NCBI GenBank assembly: GCA_016184455.1
Contig: JACPCS010000085.1
Span: 1-35,172 of the forward strand
From: Acidobacteriota bacterium
GTDB lineage: Bacteria > Acidobacteriota > Vicinamibacteria > Vicinamibacterales > UBA2999
Reading direction: 5' to 3'
DNA: 35,172 nucleotides
Shown: positions 32,281-35,172 of the stretch, one piece after another
How the letters are laid out: each line of letters starts with the position of its first letter
How positions within the stretch are numbered: position 1 is the stretch's first letter
The notes under the pieces: model-generated
Databases searched by the model: none
What the model saw: the letters and a program-made list of their open reading frames with translations, nothing else
What the model was told of the DNA's origin: nothing
Position numbers and translations under genes: made by a program

Positions 32281-35043
32281 TCACCTGGGCAGCTGCGCCG
32301 TCCAGTTCACCAGCACCGTGATTGGCGAGAGGCCTGTTTGGTCCGTGGTGGTGATCACGAGAAACCGCTGACCGTCGAGCGTGACGGCGTACTGGTGGCC
32401 GTTGCCGATTCCTGACCGGGCCACGGCGGTGATGTCCGGTTTGAACAGTGGCATCGGCATCCCAACCTGCGGTGGCTCTCCCGACGCACCAAGCGCGACC
32501 GGTGTGGCCATGATCGTGCCGTCCGGCGCCACGTAGTACAGTTCCCGGCCGTCGCCGCGCCAGCGAACCTCGTTGCCACCCGCCGTTGAAATCTGCCACC
32601 GCCCTGTCGCGTCCGGAAAGGGCTGGACGTAGATCTCGGAACGCCCCGAGACATTCGACACGTACGCGATCCACCGTCCATCGGGCGCGAACTGCGGATG
32701 CCACTCCTCGAACGGGGTCGTGGCAATCGGAATCGGGCCCTGCCCACCTCTCGGCTCCGCCAGCGGCCACGCCCACAGATCGCGACCGGTCTTCGGATCG
32801 ACGACCCGGTAGGCGAGGAACCGTCCGTCCGGCGACCAGTCCCCTGGAAATCCGCTCAGCGGCATCTCGAACAACAACTCGTCGGCGCCGACGCCGCTGG
32901 CCAGCTTCCGATAGAAGTTGAAGACACTCTTGCCGCGATTCGACGCGAATGCGATCCACCGGCCATCCGGCGACCACTCCGGCACCAGCTCACTTGCAGG
33001 GTCGAAGGTGAACCTCGTGGCGATGCTCCGTGCAAGCTCGAACAGCCAGACGTCCGCGTTTCGCTCGACAGTCCGTGTCAGGGCAAGCTGGCGACCGTCC
33101 GGCGACAGCGTCACGTTCTCCGGCTGGGCCGTGTCTGGGCTGGCGATACGCTCCAGCAGCTTTCCGGAACGATCGAACCACGCGAGCTGACGTTGCGCCG
33201 GACCCGCGCTGGTGCGAAAAGCCACCACCCCGTTGGCGCCGATGGACAGTGACTTGCCCGCACCCGATCCCGGGGGTGTCGTGACGACTTGTTGCGCCAG
33301 CTGCATCGGATCGCCCGACACCTCGAGCGTGTCGACGTCGAAGCGCTGCGCGAACAGGCTGCCCTCGCGCATGAAGAGCAGGTATCCCGCCGTCGCGTAC
33401 GCCACTTCAGTGGCGTCGAAGAGGTAGCGGGTGTTGGCCGGGTCGGCTGCGTCGAGCGCAGCAAGATAGGCGCCCGGTCGCGTACCGCCGCTGGCGATGT
33501 AGATGAAGTGAGTGCCGTCGGGCAGAAATGTCGCCCTCACGTGGGTCGTCTGCTCCGGCGTGACCTTCGTGATCTCCAGAGGTTCCCCGCCGGCGGCGGC
33601 AATCCGGTAGATCTCGGATGCGGTGCCACGGTTTGTCGTGAACAGGATGGTCCCGTCACGGCTCCACGACCCGCCGGACGCGACGTTGGTCGCCAGCACC
33701 TGGGGAGCCCCACCGGCAATATCGACTCGCTTCAGCCGCGTGTCGGCCACGAACGCAAGGCTCCGGCCGTCGGGTGACCAGAACGGACTCGATGCCCCTT
33801 CGGTTCCCGGCAACGGTTGCCGCCCCGGATTGTCGAGCGACCGCCGGTACAGCACCTGCCGCCCGTCGAGCGTTGCTGTAAAGACGAGCTGCCGCCCATC
33901 GGGCGACAGCGCCAGGTCCGGCGTATCGGTATCCGGCGTCGTCAGTTCCAGGCGCAGCAATGACCGGTCGTCAGGAGCGGTGCCTCGGTTCGAGAACAGT
34001 GCCGCCACTGCGGCCCCTGCCAGCAGGACGGCGGCAGCGGCCCAGGCCAGGCGCTCGCGTGTGCTCGGTCGACCCGGGGGAACCGCCGCCGGCGCGGAAG
34101 ACGGCTGCGCCTCGCTCGACGACCCGGCGAGCGCTTCGAGCGCAAATGCGAGATCGGTAGCCGATTGAAAACGCGCGGCAGGATCCTTCTCGAGGCAGCG
34201 CTCGACGATCCGGACGAGAAGTGGCGGGACACGGGAATCGCCAGCCGCGAGATCCGGTGGCTCTTTCTCCAGAATCGCGCCGAGCACTTCGACCGGCGTG
34301 GGCGCTGCAAACGCCTGGCGCCCGGTCAGCATCTCATAGAGGATGGCGCCGAACGCGAAGATGTCGGCCCGGTGGTCCACCGCCTGCCCACGCGCCTGCT
34401 CCGGGGCGATGTACCCGACCGTGCCCAGGAGTATCCCTGGTGCGGTTCCGGATGTCGTGGTGTCTCCGGTGGGGGGCGGTGCCGCCTGCGTCAGCTTGGC
34501 GACACCGAAATCCAGGATCTTCAGCCGGCCGTCGGTCGTGATGAACAGGTTCTCGGGCTTCAGGTCGCGATGCGTGATCTGCCGTGCGTGGGCGGCGGCG
34601 AGGCCGCGCGCGCACTGCGTGGCGTAGTCGAGTGCCCGGCGCATACCGAGACCGCCGCGTTCACCCCTCTGTTCTGCAGCAGTGTGTGCAGCAACGCCGC
34701 CCGATCCACTGCTCCCGTGCGACCCTGTGGCCGCTTTTCCCAGGCGCTCCCGCAACGTTCCGCCCTCGAGCAGCTCCATGACGATGAACGGCACCCCGTC
34801 GTGGAGTCCGATGTCGTGGACGGCAACGATATTTGGATGATTGAGCGCAGCGGCCGCGCGTGCCTCCTGCGCGAAGCGCCGCAGTCGCTCGGGATCGGCG
34901 CTCGCGGAGGCCGGCAGCACCTTGACTGCGACGTCGCGCTCGAGGCGCGTGTCGCGCGCGCGGTAGACCTCGCCCATGCCGCCTGCGCCGAGCGCGCTCA
35001 GAATCTCGTACGGGCCGAGTCGGGTGCCAGCCGCCAGTGTCAT
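32281..35043 (-). CDS. Membrane Ser/Thr protein kinase with C-terminal TolB-like propeller
   Basis: A 920-aa PknB-type kinase. Seen: the Gly-rich loop LGAGGMGEVYRA (18-29), Lys41 (VAVKVL), the catalytic HRDLKPEN (158-165), DFG (178-180), GYIAPEQARG and DIFAFGAILYEMLTGR. An unusual Gly/Ser/Ala-rich insertion of about 28 residues (about 104-131) sits between the hinge and the helix before HRD. A membrane segment at about 332-350 leads to an extracytoplasmic propeller with SPDGRQLVF, SPDGRSLAF, SPDGRQLAL, SPDGRWIAF, SPDGRFLAY and APDGRWIAY blades. The kinase is thus cytoplasmic and the propeller extracytoplasmic. This kinase-propeller fusion is typical of Acidobacteriota. Its target and ligand are unknown. 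Confidence 0.93.
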   Translation of the reverse strand: MTLAAGTRLGPYEILSALGAGGMGEVYRARDTRLERDVAVKVLPASASADPERLRRFAQEARAAAALNHPNIVAVHDIGLHDGVPFIVMELLEGGTLRERLGKAATGSHGSSGSGGVAAHTAAEQRGERGGLGMRRALDYATQCARGLAAAHARQITHRDLKPENLFITTDGRLKILDFGVAKLTQAAPPPTGDTTTSGTAPGILLGTVGYIAPEQARGQAVDHRADIFAFGAILYEMLTGRQAFAAPTPVEVLGAILEKEPPDLAAGDSRVPPLLVRIVERCLEKDPAARFQSATDLAFALEALAGSSSEAQPSSAPAAVPPGRPSTRERLAWAAAAVLLAGAAVAALFSNRGTAPDDRSLLRLELTTPDTDTPDLALSPDGRQLVFTATLDGRQVLYRRSLDNPGRQPLPGTEGASSPFWSPDGRSLAFVADTRLKRVDIAGGAPQVLATNVASGGSWSRDGTILFTTNRGTASEIYRIAAAGGEPLEITKVTPEQTTHVRATFLPDGTHFIYIASGGTRPGAYLAALDAADPANTRYLFDATEVAYATAGYLLFMREGSLFAQRFDVDTLEVSGDPMQLAQQVVTTPPGSGAGKSLSIGANGVVAFRTSAGPAQRQLAWFDRSGKLLERIASPDTAQPENVTLSPDGRQLALTRTVERNADVWLFELARSIATRFTFDPASELVPEWSPDGRWIAFASNRGKSVFNFYRKLASGVGADELLFEMPLSGFPGDWSPDGRFLAYRVVDPKTGRDLWAWPLAEPRGGQGPIPIATTPFEEWHPQFAPDGRWIAYVSNVSGRSEIYVQPFPDATGRWQISTAGGNEVRWRGDGRELYYVAPDGTIMATPVALGASGEPPQVGMPMPLFKPDITAVARSGIGNGHQYAVTLDGQRFLVITTTDQTGLSPITVLVNWTAQLPR

Positions 35044-35082
35044 GGGGGGCGCGGATTGATCATACGTGGTGGCGCAACCCCT

Positions 35083-35172
35083 CTACGCATGCGACTGCGC
35101 GACGAGTCCCGCCTGAATGCCCGCCACGAACGCGTCGACGTTCTTGCGCGCGATCCGGTCGAGCAGTCCCTG
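35083..35172 (-). CDS. C-terminal end of an unidentified minus-strand gene (partial)
   Basis: The last 29 codons before a TAG at 35083-35085 read QGLLDRIARKNVDAFVAGIQ then AGLVAQSHA, running in from beyond the right edge. The open frame and helix-like composition (RIARKNVDAFVAGIQAGL) suggest real coding, and the following kinase starts 40 bp downstream on the same strand. Too short to assign a family. Confidence 0.45.
   Translation of the reverse strand, partial: QGLLDRIARKNVDAFVAGIQAGLVAQSHA

Overview
The window is GC-rich, densely coded bacterial DNA with GTG/TTG starts and many 1-7 nt gene overlaps. The gene content points to Acidobacteriota, probably the Vicinamibacteria group. The clues are a Ser/Thr kinase fused to a TolB-type propeller, a DUF6152-like protein, secreted proteins carrying a PDLSGIW motif, a Tat-exported ThDP enzyme beside a cytochrome c, and TRAP-TAXI transport. 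This placement is inferred from gene families; there is no rRNA or other marker gene. No tRNA, rRNA, CRISPR array or intact mobile element was seen.

Layout. 1-1595 (minus): a two-component pair, the kinase cut by the left edge. 1721-4351 (plus): a TAXI solute-binding protein, broken by a deletion/frameshift, coupled to a fused TRAP permease. 4367-5472: a LOG-family nucleotide hydrolase and a convergent FMN split-barrel protein. 5510-9728 (plus): a molybdenum hydroxylase operon (CoxG-like, FAD subunit, Mo subunit, 2Fe-2S subunit). Its Mo subunit is also broken by a deletion/frameshift, and its active-site motif is of the aldehyde/xanthine oxidase type, not CO dehydrogenase. 9923-11281: a TrpB2-type PLP enzyme. 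11508-17806 (plus): a second two-component pair, then a TPR/propeller lipoprotein-like secreted protein, a dihaem cytochrome c peroxidase and a small secreted protein. Three promoters here carry TGAC repeats spaced 11 bp, a likely operator of the local OmpR-type regulator.

18244-25622 (minus) is a tightly packed catabolic-looking operon. In transcription order it encodes a flavoprotein aromatic hydroxylase, two NMT1-like periplasmic-binding-fold proteins without signal peptides, a creatininase-family amidohydrolase, a fumarate-reductase-like flavoprotein, a stand-alone 2Fe-2S protein and a UbiD-family (prenylated-FMN) decarboxylase. A divergent alpha/beta hydrolase follows at 25753. The set looks like a pathway for oxidising, reducing, ring-opening and decarboxylating an aromatic or heterocyclic acid. 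It matches no pathway I can name and is the best candidate for an undescribed system.

26706-29016 (plus) pairs a Tat-exported ThDP enzyme with a small cytochrome c. 29118-32218 (minus) holds three secreted paralogues and a DUF6152-like protein, separated by inverted repeats built on CAACTCCCAA. 32281-35043 (minus) is a Ser/Thr kinase with a C-terminal propeller. The tail of an unidentified minus-strand gene reaches the right edge. Intergenic relics of a ParE/RelE-like and a PIN-domain toxin, plus several palindromic repeats, show past turnover between operons.
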